Shown here piece by piece: positions 1-8,507 of a stretch of 64,000 bases of DNA (the first letter of the stretch is position 1; every line of letters starts with the position of its first letter). The DNA comes from Rhizobium sp. 11515TR. GTDB lineage: Bacteria; Pseudomonadota; Alphaproteobacteria; Rhizobiales; Rhizobiaceae. Both the position numbers and the translations under genes were made by a program. The stretch is taken from the NCBI RefSeq assembly GCF_002277895.1, contig NZ_CP022998.1, forward strand, positions 3,143,501 through 3,207,500, given 5' to 3'. Below the pieces are notes generated by a model that was not told where the DNA came from, ran no database searches, and saw only the letters and a program-made list of their open reading frames with translations.

Positions 1-95
1 AATCGCGCCGCATTGAAAGGGCATTCGAAGGCGCGTCGGAAGCGACGCGCGAAAGCGTGAAGCGTTTCCTGAGGGGAATGCAGACGGGGAAATGA
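1..95 (+). CDS. C-terminal end of an upstream gene (partial)
   Basis: An open frame enters from the left edge and stops with TGA at 93-95. It encodes about 30 residues that are rich in Arg, Glu and Lys and look like a terminal helix ending in MQTGK. Only the tail is visible, so the family cannot be read from sequence. In many alphaproteobacteria a MarR-type regulator (PetP) precedes a PetR-like response regulator such as the one that follows, so a MarR protein is a reasonable guess from gene order alone. Confidence 0.45.
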   Translation, partial: SRRIERAFEGASEATRESVKRFLRGMQTGK

Positions 96-171
96 CGGCG
101 ATTCAGCCAGCGGCGCCGGTGCGAAGTGCCTCAATGCAATCGATGGGTAGGACAGGATCGAGACGGACCGA

Positions 172-873
172 ATGACGACAAAAGCAGCAATTTCGGATGA
201 CGCAGCACATCTTCTGGTGGTGGACGACGACACACGTATCCGTGCTCTCCTCAACCGTTATCTCATGGAGAAAGGTTTTCGCGTCACGTCTGCCGCCGAT
301 GGCGCCGAAGCCCGCCGCAAGCTGGAAGGGCTCGACTTCGACCTCATCATCATGGATGTGATGATGCCCGGCGAATCCGGCATCGCGCTGACGTCGAGCC
401 TGCGGGCGATCAAGAACATTCCGATCATCATGTTGACGGCACTGGCTGAAGCCGATTCCCGTATAGCAGGCCTTGAGGCCGGCGCGGACGACTATCTGCC
501 CAAGCCCTTCGACCCTCGCGAGCTGGTGCTGCGCGTCAACAATATCCTTCGTCGCAACGCGCCCGCCGATTCCCCGAAGATCGAGCTCGTGATGTTCGGT
601 CCTTACACGTTTTCGCTCACCCGCAAGGAACTGAAGAAGGCGGCGGAACTCATCCGGCTTACCGACCGCGAGCAGGAAATCATGCTGTTATTTGCCAAGC
701 GCGCCGGCGAAACGATCCCGCGCCATGAACTCATCGGCAGCGATGCCGAAGTGGGCGAGCGAACGATCGATGTGCAGATCAACCGGCTGCGCCGCAAGAT
801 TGAAGATGACCCTGCTAACCCTATCTGGCTGCAGACGGTGCGTGGCATCGGCTATCGCCTGAGCATAGACTGA
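172..873 (+). CDS. OmpR-family DNA-binding response regulator
   Basis: This is a two-component response regulator. Residues 13-125 form a receiver domain with the acidic pair D18-D19, the phospho-acceptor D62 in MDVMMP, T89, and K111 in the KPF motif. Residues about 135-230 are a winged-helix DNA-binding domain with the typical ending TVRGIGYRL. The length of 233 residues is normal for OmpR/PhoB regulators. It sits 22 bp upstream of a histidine kinase gene on the same strand, so the two very likely form a cognate pair. Gene order and sequence recall PetR of Rhodobacter, but the target genes cannot be read here. The start ATG follows a GGAC/GAGACGG purine stretch. Confidence 0.93.
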   Translation: MTTKAAISDDAAHLLVVDDDTRIRALLNRYLMEKGFRVTSAADGAEARRKLEGLDFDLIIMDVMMPGESGIALTSSLRAIKNIPIIMLTALAEADSRIAGLEAGADDYLPKPFDPRELVLRVNNILRRNAPADSPKIELVMFGPYTFSLTRKELKKAAELIRLTDREQEIMLLFAKRAGETIPRHELIGSDAEVGERTIDVQINRLRRKIEDDPANPIWLQTVRGIGYRLSID

Positions 874-895
874 GATCGGCCCCCGGAACCAGATT

Positions 896-2278
896 ATGGT
901 GACATTCGATTCGATCAGACGCGACCAGGATCACACGCCGTCCAACGGATTGCGGTGGCTTTCGCGCTGGATGCGTCGCTATATCCTGCCGACCGGCCTC
1001 TATGCCCGCTCATTGCTGATCTTCATCCTGCCGATGATCATCCTGCAGGCGGTCGTCACCGTCGTCTTCATGGAGCGCCACTGGCAGATGGTGACTCAGC
1101 GCCTGTCGATGGCGACAACGCGCGACATCGCCGCCATCATCACAATCATCCAGACCTATCCGCAGGATGCCGACTATTCCGCCATCACCCAAATGGCACG
1201 CCAGAAGCTCGACCTTGCCATTTCGATCGAACCGGGTGGCGAACTGCCGCCGCCCACTGAAAAGCCGTTCTTTTCGATCCTCGACGGCATCCTGAGCGAC
1301 GAGATCCGCGATCAGATCAACCTGCCCTTCTGGATCGATACGGTCGGCAATTCCAGCCTGGTCGAAATCCGCATCAAACTGCCCGACAAGGTGCTGCGCG
1401 TCTTCGCCAAGCGCAGCCAGACTTATGCGTCCAATACCCATATCTTCATTCTGTGGATGGTCGGCACTTCTCTGGTCCTGATCGGTATCGCCGTCCTGTT
1501 CCTGCGCGGCCAGATCCGTCCGATCCTTGCTCTCGCCCAGGCGGCGGAAAGCTTCGGCAAAGGACAGCGACTGGAAAACTATTCCCCTCGGGGCGCCGAC
1601 GAGATACGCCGGGCAGGCCTTGCCTTCATCCTGATGCGCGAGCGTATCGAGCGGCAAATCGAGCAGCGCACTGCAATGCTTTCCGGCGTCAGCCACGATC
1701 TGCGCACTGTTCTCACCCGCTTCAAGCTGCAGCTCGCCCTTGTCGGCGACAATCCGGATCTTGCCGGCCTCAGTGAAGATGTGGAGGACATGCAAAGCAT
1801 GCTCGAGGGCTATATGGCCTTCGCACGCGGCGAGGCCGAAGAAGATGTCGGTCAATTCAAGCTCAGCGATATCTTCGAGAAGATCCAGCAGGACTTCACA
1901 CTGCACGGTAAATCCATGAGCTTCTCCATCGACGGTGACGATCAAATCTCCGTCCGGCCAAATGCATTTACCCGCCTGGTGACGAATCTCGCCACCAATG
2001 CCCGGCGCTACGCCAACAGCCTTCGCATCGAAGCCAGACACAGCGCCAAATGGCTGACGATCATTTTCGATGATGATGGCCCCGGCATTCCGGCCGCGGC
2101 GCGCGATGACGTCTTCAAACCGTTCTTCCGGCTAGATTCGGCCCGCAATCTCGACAAGTCGGGCACAGGCCTCGGCCTTGCCATCGCGCGCGACATCGCC
2201 CGCAGCCATGGCGGCAACGTCACCCTTGGCGACAGCCCGCTGGGCGGCCTGCGCGCCACTATCCGCATTCCTGCCTGA
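896..2278 (+). CDS. EnvZ-like sensor histidine kinase
   Basis: This is a membrane sensor kinase of 460 residues, the likely partner of the preceding response regulator. One transmembrane segment lies near residues 36-60 (SLLIFILPMIILQAVV) and a second near 180-203. Between them is a periplasmic sensor region of about 120 residues. A HAMP-like linker follows (about 204-256), then the H-box SGVSHDLRT with the phosphorylated H267. The N-box has N368 in the NLATNARRYA segment, and the ATPase shows DDDGPGIP and GTGLGLAIA. All kinase boxes are intact. The periplasmic part has no domain I recognise, so the stimulus is unknown. The DUF1349 gene starts 12 bp downstream. Confidence 0.93.
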   Translation: MVTFDSIRRDQDHTPSNGLRWLSRWMRRYILPTGLYARSLLIFILPMIILQAVVTVVFMERHWQMVTQRLSMATTRDIAAIITIIQTYPQDADYSAITQMARQKLDLAISIEPGGELPPPTEKPFFSILDGILSDEIRDQINLPFWIDTVGNSSLVEIRIKLPDKVLRVFAKRSQTYASNTHIFILWMVGTSLVLIGIAVLFLRGQIRPILALAQAAESFGKGQRLENYSPRGADEIRRAGLAFILMRERIERQIEQRTAMLSGVSHDLRTVLTRFKLQLALVGDNPDLAGLSEDVEDMQSMLEGYMAFARGEAEEDVGQFKLSDIFEKIQQDFTLHGKSMSFSIDGDDQISVRPNAFTRLVTNLATNARRYANSLRIEARHSAKWLTIIFDDDGPGIPAAARDDVFKPFFRLDSARNLDKSGTGLGLAIARDIARSHGGNVTLGDSPLGGLRATIRIPA

Positions 2279-2289
2279 GGAGGCGTTAC

Positions 2290-2871
2290 ATGGCGATCGA
2301 TATCGATGGCATGCACTGGCTGAATGCGCCGCCGATGTGGGAGGTGAACCAGGGACGATTGTTTGTCCGTTCCGGCGACAATACCGATTTCTGGCAGGAG
2401 ACCTATTACGGCTTCCGTCGCGATAACGGTCATTTTCTCGGCACGCCGCGTCGTGGCGATTTCACCACAGCAGTCACCTTTGTCGGCCACTATCGCGAAC
2501 TTTATGACCAGGCCGGCCTGATGGTCCGCCACGATGCCAGGCACTGGATGAAATGCGGGATCGAATACACAGACGGCAGCAGGCACTTCAGCGTCGTCGT
2601 CACCAATGGCAATTCCGATTGGTCGGCCTTCCGGCTCGATCATGAATTCGATGCCATGTCGGCACGGGTCACGCGCAACGGCGATGCCCTCTTCATCCAG
2701 TATCGCACCGACCGCATGAGCGAATGGCGCATGGCGAGGCTCGCCTGGTTCGATCCGATGCTGGAGGAAGTGTCGGTCGGTCCCGCTTTCTGCTCGCCGC
2801 AACGCGAAGGCTTCGAAACAGAATTTCTCGATTTCAGCCTGAGCGACCCGCTATCGAGGGACATCCACTGA
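2290..2871 (+). CDS. DUF1349 family protein
   Basis: The product is 193 residues with no signal peptide. It has the DUF1349 pattern: WEVNQGRLFVRSGDNTDFWQ near the N-terminus, DQAGLMVRHD and MKCGIEYTDG in the middle, and SVGPAFCSPQREGF near the end. DUF1349 proteins adopt a concanavalin A/lectin-like beta-sandwich and resemble the yeast protein YjhB/Ybr-type regulators only by fold. No enzymatic function is established for this bacterial group. A good ribosome binding site (TGAGGAGGCG) precedes the ATG. The gene begins 12 bp after the kinase gene, so it is probably co-transcribed with the two-component system. Any functional link is inference. Confidence 0.85.
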   Translation: MAIDIDGMHWLNAPPMWEVNQGRLFVRSGDNTDFWQETYYGFRRDNGHFLGTPRRGDFTTAVTFVGHYRELYDQAGLMVRHDARHWMKCGIEYTDGSRHFSVVVTNGNSDWSAFRLDHEFDAMSARVTRNGDALFIQYRTDRMSEWRMARLAWFDPMLEEVSVGPAFCSPQREGFETEFLDFSLSDPLSRDIH

Positions 2872-2905
2872 GGGCACATCCCTTCAATTGCGAAAGGGGT
2901 ACCGC

Positions 2906-3247
2906 TCACATCATCTTCTTGCCGTTCGGCACCGGCTGGGTCACTGCAGCGAGAACGATTGCGCCGGACTCATCCTCGAAACCGAGCGTCAGTACTTCGG
3001 AACGCACCGGTCCGATCTGGCGTGGCGGGAAATTGACCACGGCCAGCACCTGCCGGCCGATAAGAGTTTCCGGCGTATAATGCACGGTGATCTGTGCGGA
3101 GGAACGCTTGATGCCGATCTCCGGCCCGAAATCGATCCTGAGCTTGTAAGCGGGCTTGCGCGCTTCCGGAAAAGTCTCCGCTTCGATGATCGTTCCGACG
3201 CGGATATCCACCCGCTCGAAATCGCCATAGGTGATCTCTTCCGCCAT
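2906..3247 (-). CDS. csaA: CsaA-type tRNA-binding protein
   Basis: The whole 113-residue protein is one tRNA-binding (OB-fold) domain. It has [24 protein letters not shown] near the N-terminus, IKRSSAQIT in the middle, and the family ending [24 protein letters not shown]. Proteins of this kind (CsaA, also the C-terminal domain of some MetRS) bind tRNA as dimers. CsaA of Bacillus was described as having export-related chaperone activity, so the true role in rhizobia is open. It lies downstream of proC on the same strand with a 21 bp gap, and it may be the last gene of the ybjN-proC-csaA unit. Confidence 0.9.
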   Translation of the reverse strand: MAEEITYGDFERVDIRVGTIIEAETFPEARKPAYKLRIDFGPEIGIKRSSAQITVHYTPETLIGRQVLAVVNFPPRQIGPVRSEVLTLGFEDESGAIVLAAVTQPVPNGKKMM

Positions 3248-3268
3248 GTCCTGCCCTTTATCGAAAAT

Positions 3269-4108
3269 TCAGCCTGCCAGTTCCTGCGCCCGCTTGCGCG
3301 CTGCTTCCAGAGCCGCATCGAACAAGGGCTGCATGCCGTCTTCCGCCATTAGCACGCCGAGCGCCGCTGCAGTCGTTCCGCCGGGAGAGGTCACGTTCTG
3401 GCGCAGCCGCGAAGCGTCGTCGGGAGACTGGTGCAACAATTCACCAGCCCCCGCGACGGTTTCCCGTGCAAGTCGCATGGCGAGGTCCGCCTGCAGGCCA
3501 AGCTTTCGGCCCGCCTCCGCCATGCATTCCACGAGATAGAAAACATAAGCCGGGCCGCTGCCGGAAACGGCAGTCACCGAATCGATATCGGCTTCGCCGG
3601 GCACCCATTCGACCGGGCCGGATACCTTCAAGAGGTTCTGGACCAGCTGCCGCTGGCGATCGCTTACGCGCGCATTGGCAAAAGCGCCCGTCACGCCGCG
3701 CCCGACCATGGCGGGCGTATTCGGCATGGCGCGCACCATGGCCGCGTCTCCCAGATGCGTCTCAAGCGCAGAGAGCGTCTTGCCGGCCGCGATGGAGACG
3801 ACAACGGTCGTCTCTCCGACGAGCGGTTTGAACGGCGGCAGAACCGCGTCCATGAGTTGCGGCTTGACGGCGATGAAGAGAACGCCCGCCGTCAAGCCTT
3901 TCGGAACTTCGGTGACATGGCTTGCGCCCGCATCCGCAATCATTTTCTGCATCGCTTCGGCCGGATTGGGATCGACGACGATGACCGAAGAGCCCGGCAC
4001 GCCGTTTTTCAGCCACCCCGTCAGCAATGCGCCACCCATATTGCCCGCGCCGATCAGAACGATCGGTCCGGAGGATGCAAATGCATTGGCGGATTGTTCG
4101 CCTGTCAT
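3269..4108 (-). CDS. proC: Pyrroline-5-carboxylate reductase
   Basis: ProC reduces 1-pyrroline-5-carboxylate to L-proline with NAD(P)H, the last step of proline synthesis. The 279-residue protein has an N-terminal Rossmann motif (LIGAGNMGGALLTGW, about residues 17-31), the AMPNTPAMVGRG segment, SVTAVSGSGPAYVF near the middle, and the C-terminal VTSPGGTTAAAL motif of the dimerisation domain. All the features expected of an active enzyme are present. It is transcribed leftward directly after the YbjN-domain gene, with the stop and start codons two bases apart, so translation is probably coupled. The csaA-like gene follows. Confidence 0.96.
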   Translation of the reverse strand: MTGEQSANAFASSGPIVLIGAGNMGGALLTGWLKNGVPGSSVIVVDPNPAEAMQKMIADAGASHVTEVPKGLTAGVLFIAVKPQLMDAVLPPFKPLVGETTVVVSIAAGKTLSALETHLGDAAMVRAMPNTPAMVGRGVTGAFANARVSDRQRQLVQNLLKVSGPVEWVPGEADIDSVTAVSGSGPAYVFYLVECMAEAGRKLGLQADLAMRLARETVAGAGELLHQSPDDASRLRQNVTSPGGTTAAALGVLMAEDGMQPLFDAALEAARKRAQELAG

Positions 4109-4109
4109 G

Positions 4110-4610
4110 TCACGCTTCGCCTACCGTTTCGAAAAGTACGGCTTCCATAGCGCGATTTGCATCGAGCCCGGACCATACGACGAATTGGAAAGCCTGATAG
4201 TAAGCCTCGCATGTGTCAAGCGCGTTGGAAAGCAGCACTTCCACCTGCCTGTTCGTGGGTTCCGCCCCGCCCGACAAGAGAAGCGATTGACGGAAGATGA
4301 CGATGTCTTCCTGACGCCACAGATCGAAATGACCCATCAGCACCTGCCCGTTGATGCAGGACAAGAGCTTGATCACCTCGTTGACGCGCGGGTCCGGAAC
4401 CTTGACATCGAACGCGCAGGCTATGTGCAGCGCCTCGAATTCCTCCATCCAGGAGAACGAGACGTGATAGTCGGTCCATCGCCCTTCGACGGTCATGGCG
4501 ATTTCGTCTTCGCCGGACCGTTCGAAAGACCAGTCGTTGTTGGCGGCGACGAATTCGATCATGTCGACCGGATTCGATTGTCGTTCGGCTTCCATTTCCA
4601 TAAGGCTCAT
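4110..4610 (-). CDS. YbjN domain-containing protein
   Basis: The product is a 166-residue cytoplasmic protein of the YbjN family. It has DMIEFVAANNDWSFERSGEDE near the N-terminus, VSFSWMEEFEALHIACAFD in the middle, and LLSCINGQVLMGHFDLW with VIFRQSLLL toward the C-terminus. I chose the start at 4610 because AAGGTG lies seven bases upstream, whereas the frame stays open further upstream without a ribosome binding site. YbjN proteins resemble type III secretion chaperone folds and in E. coli are tied to stress and motility phenotypes. The biochemical role is not known. It is the first gene of a tight operon with proC. Confidence 0.88.
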   Translation of the reverse strand: MSLMEMEAERQSNPVDMIEFVAANNDWSFERSGEDEIAMTVEGRWTDYHVSFSWMEEFEALHIACAFDVKVPDPRVNEVIKLLSCINGQVLMGHFDLWRQEDIVIFRQSLLLSGGAEPTNRQVEVLLSNALDTCEAYYQAFQFVVWSGLDANRAMEAVLFETVGEA

Positions 4611-4784
4611 GCAGCACCTTCTTGACCGGATCGGTTGCAGTTTTCCCGTGGCTCGACACTGAAAGAACGCAAACAATTTTACTCCGGAAACATCCTCGGG
4701 ATGATGTTGAACGGCTGCCAGACTAACGCTTCCACCATGCCCGGGGCTTACCAAGTCCGTTTCGAATCATCATTTAAAATCAGT

Positions 4785-4808
4785 GTATAGCGGCATGCCC
4801 GGCATGCC
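4785..4808 (-). promoter_or_regulatory. Twin GGCATGCC palindromes beside a -10-like hexamer
   Basis: GGCATGCC occurs at 4792-4799 and again at 4801-4808, one base apart. On the minus strand the hexamer CTATAC (4790-4785) follows immediately. There is no good -35 hexamer 16-18 bases upstream of it; that space is filled by the palindromes. The arrangement suggests a regulator site in place of a normal -35 element for the ybjN-proC operon. This is inference from position only. Confidence 0.35.
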
Positions 4809-4948
4809 AGCCCCTGAACGGTGATTTTGGAAACGGCACTGTGGAAAGCTCTTCGGACGCCTATTCAGAAGGGAGTCATAACCGACTCTGGCGATTGGCT
4901 TTTTTGCCTATGTCCACAGGTGGAAAAACGGACGGAAATTTTCAGAGG

Positions 4949-4972
4949 AAAAAGGCACGACAAACGGGTGCC
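4949..4972 (-). terminator. Rho-independent terminator of the ubiK-like gene
   Basis: Read on the minus strand, GGCAC, a nine-base loop and GTGCC are followed by five T residues (plus-strand A at 4949-4953). It lies 28 bases after the stop codon of the leftward ubiK-like gene. The stem is short but GC-rich and the T tract is in the right place. Confidence 0.6.
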
Positions 4973-5000
4973 GCGCCGATCAGCAAATAGAAGTCCGGGC

Positions 5001-5261
5001 TTATTTGCCCTTGGAAGCGAGCTTGGCTTCGAGCGCTTCGATTCTCGCCAGCAGTGCCTCGTTCTCGTCGCGCGCTTTGATCGCCATTTCGCGAACGGCC
5101 TCGAATTCCTCGCGCTTGACGATATCCATGCTGTTCAGCCAGCGCTCGGCATGGGCATTGAAGGCGGTTTCGATTTCGCGGCGCACGCCCTGGGCAGCAC
5201 CGGCGGCATCGGTCATCAGCTTGGCGAATTCATCCAAGATTCGGTTCGGTCCAGTGCTCAT
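5001..5261 (-). CDS. ubiK: UbiK/YqiC-type BMFP-domain protein
   Basis: This small (86-residue) protein has the BMFP pattern. The N-terminal half has NRILDEFAKLMTDAAGAAQGV and REIETAFNAHAERWLNSMDIV, with VKREEFEAVREMA next. The C-terminal half is a coiled coil ending LLARIEALEAKLASKGK. In E. coli UbiK is an accessory factor of the ubiquinone biosynthesis complex that binds UbiJ and lipids, and the coiled coil drives trimerisation. I chose the start at 5261 because AGGAGA lies eight bases upstream. A frame extending ten codons further has no ribosome binding site. A promoter with 17 bp spacing is visible upstream. It is divergent from lgt. Confidence 0.85.
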   Translation of the reverse strand: MSTGPNRILDEFAKLMTDAAGAAQGVRREIETAFNAHAERWLNSMDIVKREEFEAVREMAIKARDENEALLARIEALEAKLASKGK

Positions 5262-5324
5262 GGCAATCTCCTTGCAGCCGTCGGCCCTCAACGGTCAGGC
5301 ATCGATATGGGCCAGATAGTGCTG

Positions 5325-5353
5325 AGGTAGGATTTCCAAGGGGCCGATGCAAG
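5325..5353 (-). promoter_or_regulatory. Predicted sigma-70 promoter for the ubiK-like gene
   Basis: On the minus strand CTTGCA (5353-5348) is followed after exactly 17 bases by CTACCT (5330-5325). This matches the rhizobial consensus CTTGAC-N17-CTATAT at four to five positions per element. It would give a leader of roughly 55-60 bases. Confidence 0.5.
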
Positions 5354-5410
5354 CAAATTGAGATAGGACTGGACAACCGGACCTGCCATCTCGGCGAGAT
5401 CAACAATCGA

Positions 5411-5439
5411 CTTGACCGTTTCGACAGCGAACGCCATGT
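5411..5439 (+). promoter_or_regulatory. Predicted sigma-70 promoter for lgt
   Basis: CTTGAC at 5411-5416 is a perfect rhizobial -35 element. It is followed after 17 bases by CCATGT at 5434-5439 (four of six against CTATAT). Transcription would start near 5446, about 35 bases before the ATG at 5480 and about 80 before the alternative TTG start at 5525. Confidence 0.5.
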
Positions 5440-5479
5440 TCCGCGCACATTTGGATATTTAGCATGATCCTGCCCCGAA

Positions 5480-6412
5480 ATGGCACGGTGCTTTCGGGAA
5501 CATGCTGCAACGGGCCTGACGATCTTGCTGACATCCGCCAATCTCGCCGCCATCCTGCCTTTTCCGGATATCGATCCGGTCGCCGTTTCTCTCGGCCCGG
5601 TTTCAGTCCATTGGTACGGGCTTGCCTATGTCGCTGGCATTCTGCTCGGCTGGTTCTATGCCAGGCGGCTGGTCGATAACGGCAGGCTCTGGCTGAACGA
5701 TACAGCACCGATGACGCGCCAGCATCTGGATGACTTCATTCTCTGGGTCGCCTTCGGCATCGTTCTCGGCGGCCGTATCGGCTATATCCTTTTCTACGAT
5801 CTCGATCCGGTACTGGCCAATCCGATCCGTGCCATCGAAGTCTGGAACGGCGGCATGTCTTTCCACGGTGGATTAATAGGCACCACCATCGCCATGATTT
5901 TGTTCGCAAGGCGAAACAAGATTCCCGTCTGGAGCCTGTTCGATATCGTCGCCGCCGTCGCCCCGATCGGACTTTTCTTCGGCCGCATCGCCAACTTCAT
6001 CAACGGCGAGCTCTGGGGTCGCGTCACGGATGTTCCCTGGGCGATGGTCTTCTGCAGCCCACATGTGATCGCCGCCCATAACGGCGTATGCCCTGCAGGC
6101 CCGGACCCGCGGCACCCGAGTCAGCTTTATGAAGCCGGCATCGAAGGCATCATCCTCTTCCTTATTCTCTTTGTGCTTACGCGCTGGGCGCTGGCGCTGA
6201 AGAAACCGGGCACGGTCAGCGGCATTTTTGTCATCGGCTACGCTTTCTCGCGTATTTTTGTCGAATTCTTCCGTCAGCCTGACGAGCAGCTCGGTTATCT
6301 GCTCGGCACGAACTGGCTGACGATGGGGATGGTGCTCTCGCTTCCGATGGTGGCGATCGGCCTTTGGGCCGTTATCCGCGCCCGTCAGGCAGCGGCAAGG
6401 CAGATGGCTTGA
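5480..6412 (+). CDS. lgt: Prolipoprotein diacylglyceryl transferase
   Basis: Lgt transfers a diacylglyceryl group from phosphatidylglycerol to the lipobox cysteine of prolipoproteins in the inner membrane. The protein is strongly hydrophobic with about seven membrane segments. It shows [47 protein letters not shown], the signature [22 protein letters not shown], and [12 protein letters not shown]. The catalytic histidine of the HGG motif is present. The ATG at 5480 gives 310 residues. A TTG at codon 16 would give 295 and begins right where similarity to other Lgt proteins starts, so the start is uncertain. A MidA-type methyltransferase gene follows 77 bp later. Confidence 0.95.
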   Translation: MARCFREHAATGLTILLTSANLAAILPFPDIDPVAVSLGPVSVHWYGLAYVAGILLGWFYARRLVDNGRLWLNDTAPMTRQHLDDFILWVAFGIVLGGRIGYILFYDLDPVLANPIRAIEVWNGGMSFHGGLIGTTIAMILFARRNKIPVWSLFDIVAAVAPIGLFFGRIANFINGELWGRVTDVPWAMVFCSPHVIAAHNGVCPAGPDPRHPSQLYEAGIEGIILFLILFVLTRWALALKKPGTVSGIFVIGYAFSRIFVEFFRQPDEQLGYLLGTNWLTMGMVLSLPMVAIGLWAVIRARQAAARQMA

Positions 6413-6489
6413 GGTGGAGTTCAATATCGCGTGGTCTTCTCGAAAGACGCTCCTAGTCTGTCTGGGCCACGCATTAGCGAAAGCATAGA

Positions 6490-7587
6490 ATGACGACGGC
6501 GCTCGGGGAAAAAATCAAAGCCATTATACGCACCAACGGGCCATTGAGCATCACCGATTATTTTTCGCTGTGTCTCGCTGATCCGGTGCATGGTTACTAC
6601 AAGACGCGCGAGCCTTTCGGCCAATCCGGCGACTTTGTCACCGCGCCCGAAGTCAGTCAGCTATTCGGTGAGATGATCGGCGTCTTCATGGTGCATGCCT
6701 GGCAGCGGCATGGAACCCCTGCCGAAGTGCGTCTTGTCGAAATCGGTCCGGGCCGTGGTACGATGATGTCCGACATGCTGCGCGTCATCGGCAAGCTGGC
6801 CCCGCCGCTCTATGATGCCATGACGGTCCATCTCGTCGAAACCAGCGAGCGGCTACAGGGTTTCCAGCGCCAGACCCTCGATGCCTACGGCGCAAAAATC
6901 TCCTGGCATACGGATTTCGGCGAGGTGCCTGAAGGTTTCACCCTACTCGCCGCCAACGAACTCTTCGACGCCATCCCCATCCGCCAGTTTGTTCGCACCG
7001 CCAACGGCTTCCGCGAGCGCACGGTCGGCCTCGACGCCAACGACGAGCTGAGCTTCACGGCAGGCGTCGCCACGCTCGATCCTGCACTTCTTCCCGAGGG
7101 CGGACTACCGCCGATCGGTACGATTTTCGAAATCGCACCCGCCCGCCAGGCCGTTATGACGACGATATGCGACAGGCTTGCCACTCATGGTGGCACGGCG
7201 CTTGTCATCGACTACGGCCACATGGCGACAGGCTTCGGCGATACGCTGCAGGCCGTGCGCATGCATGAATACGATCCGCCGCTGGAACATCCGGGCGAAG
7301 CGGATCTCACCAGCCATGTCGATTTCCAGCATCTGGCGCAAACCGCCCTCGCCTCCGGCATGCACATCAACGGCTGCTGTCATCAGGGCGATTTTCTCGT
7401 CGGTCTCGGCCTGCTGGAGCGGGCGGCAGCCCTTGGCAGAGACCAGGATGCGGCAACCCAGGAGAACATCCGTGTCGCCGTGGAAAGGCTGGCCGGCGCC
7501 GGCGAAGGCAAGATGGGGGAGCTCTTCAAGGTACTGGCGGTCTCCAGCCCGGCGATCGATCTCCTGCCCTTTCGTCCCGTCGGCTGA
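6490..7587 (+). CDS. MidA/NDUFAF7-type SAM-dependent methyltransferase
   Basis: The product is a 365-residue class I methyltransferase of the MidA (DUF185) family. It has the N-terminal GPLSITDYFSLCLADPVHGYY segment and the ligand loop GDFVTAPEVSQLFGEMIG. The SAM-binding motif is LVEIGPGRGTMMSDMLR near residue 80, followed by AANELFDAIPIRQFV and the C-terminal VIDYGHMATGFGDTLQ and SHVDFQHL segments. The mitochondrial homologue NDUFAF7 dimethylates an arginine of a complex I subunit. In bacteria the substrate is likely a respiratory complex subunit but is not proven. It lies between lgt and pgeF on the same strand, an arrangement common in rhizobia. Confidence 0.92.
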   Translation: MTTALGEKIKAIIRTNGPLSITDYFSLCLADPVHGYYKTREPFGQSGDFVTAPEVSQLFGEMIGVFMVHAWQRHGTPAEVRLVEIGPGRGTMMSDMLRVIGKLAPPLYDAMTVHLVETSERLQGFQRQTLDAYGAKISWHTDFGEVPEGFTLLAANELFDAIPIRQFVRTANGFRERTVGLDANDELSFTAGVATLDPALLPEGGLPPIGTIFEIAPARQAVMTTICDRLATHGGTALVIDYGHMATGFGDTLQAVRMHEYDPPLEHPGEADLTSHVDFQHLAQTALASGMHINGCCHQGDFLVGLGLLERAAALGRDQDAATQENIRVAVERLAGAGEGKMGELFKVLAVSSPAIDLLPFRPVG

Positions 7588-7723
7588 AACGTGAGCATCG
7601 ATCCCTACGCATTGACAGTGCGCGCCGGACTGGGCCAACATCCCAGTCAAATCGAACTGCTTCGCCGCGGCTGCGTTATTCATCGCACGACAGGCTGAAC
7701 CAAGACACCAAGGGACACTGCAG

Positions 7724-8506
7724 TTGCCGACACCACTTGCAAGCACGCTGCTGAGCGCCGCCGAAGCTGCCGGCATTCGCCATGGCTATTTCACCCGCGC
7801 CGGCGGCGTTTCCGAAGGCCTTTATCGCGGGCTGAACGTGGGCTTGGGTTCACATGACGATCGCGAGCACGTGCAGGAAAACCGCCGCCGCGTGGCCGGC
7901 TGGTTCGGTCTGCCCGTCGAACGGCTTGCTACCGTACATCAGATCCATTCGCCCGATGTCGTGACAATCGGCGCATCTTATGACGGCAGCCGGCCGCAGG
8001 CCGATGCGATGGTCACGGCGACACCGGGCATCGCAATCGGCGTGCTCGCCGCCGATTGCGGCCCCATCCTTTTTGCCGATCCGGAAAATCGGGTCATTGG
8101 CGCCGCTCATGCCGGATGGAAGGGCGCGCTGACCGGTGTGCTGGAAAATACCATCGATGCGATGGTGGCGCTTGGCGCTAGACGTGAAACGATCATTGCC
8201 TGCCTCGGCCCGTCCATCAGCCGGGCGAGCTATGAGGTCGGCCCCGAATTCGTCGAGCGCTTCCTCGCCCATGATCCCGATTATGCCAGATATTTCACCC
8301 CTTCGGAGCGCGACGGCCATGCCATGTTCGATCTGCCGTCCCTCACGGTCGATCGCCTGCACAAGGCGGGCGTCACCGCCGAAAGCCTGAACCTATGCAC
8401 CTATCCGGATCCTGAGCGCTTCTTCTCCTATCGGCGCACGACGCATGCGAAGGAGCCGGATTACGGACGGCAGATTTCCGCCATCGCTATCGGAAAGGCA
8501 GCTTGA
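7724..8506 (+). CDS. pgeF: Polyphenol oxidase/purine nucleosidase-like YlmD/PgeF protein
   Basis: This is a 260-residue member of the COG1496 (YfiH/LACC1) family. It starts HGYFTRAGGVSEGLYRGLNVG, followed by ATVHQIHSPDVV, ADAMVTATPGIAIGVLAADCGP, IGAAHAGWKGALTGV, and CLGPSISRASYEVGPEF. The Cys-His metal triad of the family is present. Homologues were first called laccases and were later shown to act on purine nucleosides or to edit peptidoglycan precursors (PgeF). The start is a TTG at 7724 with AAGGGA eight bases upstream; no ATG is available near it. An M24-fold gene starts one base after the stop, so the two are translationally linked. Confidence 0.92.
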   Translation: MPTPLASTLLSAAEAAGIRHGYFTRAGGVSEGLYRGLNVGLGSHDDREHVQENRRRVAGWFGLPVERLATVHQIHSPDVVTIGASYDGSRPQADAMVTATPGIAIGVLAADCGPILFADPENRVIGAAHAGWKGALTGVLENTIDAMVALGARRETIIACLGPSISRASYEVGPEFVERFLAHDPDYARYFTPSERDGHAMFDLPSLTVDRLHKAGVTAESLNLCTYPDPERFFSYRRTTHAKEPDYGRQISAIAIGKAA

Positions 8507-8507
8507 T

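Larger units (their letters stand above)
4611..5000. other. Intergenic region with a ubiK terminator and a twin palindrome
   Basis: No gene is seen in these 390 bases. The right end holds a terminator for the leftward ubiK-like gene. Near 4785-4808 there is a CTATAC -10-like hexamer reading leftward, immediately preceded by two copies of the 8-base palindrome GGCATGCC. These probably belong to the promoter of the ybjN-proC unit, leaving a 5' leader of about 170 bases. I recognise nothing else. Confidence 0.5.

Noticed and set aside
1010..2041. A 343-codon minus-strand frame opposite the histidine kinase.
   Set aside because: It is antisense to a complete kinase gene with all catalytic boxes, and it has no recognisable motifs.
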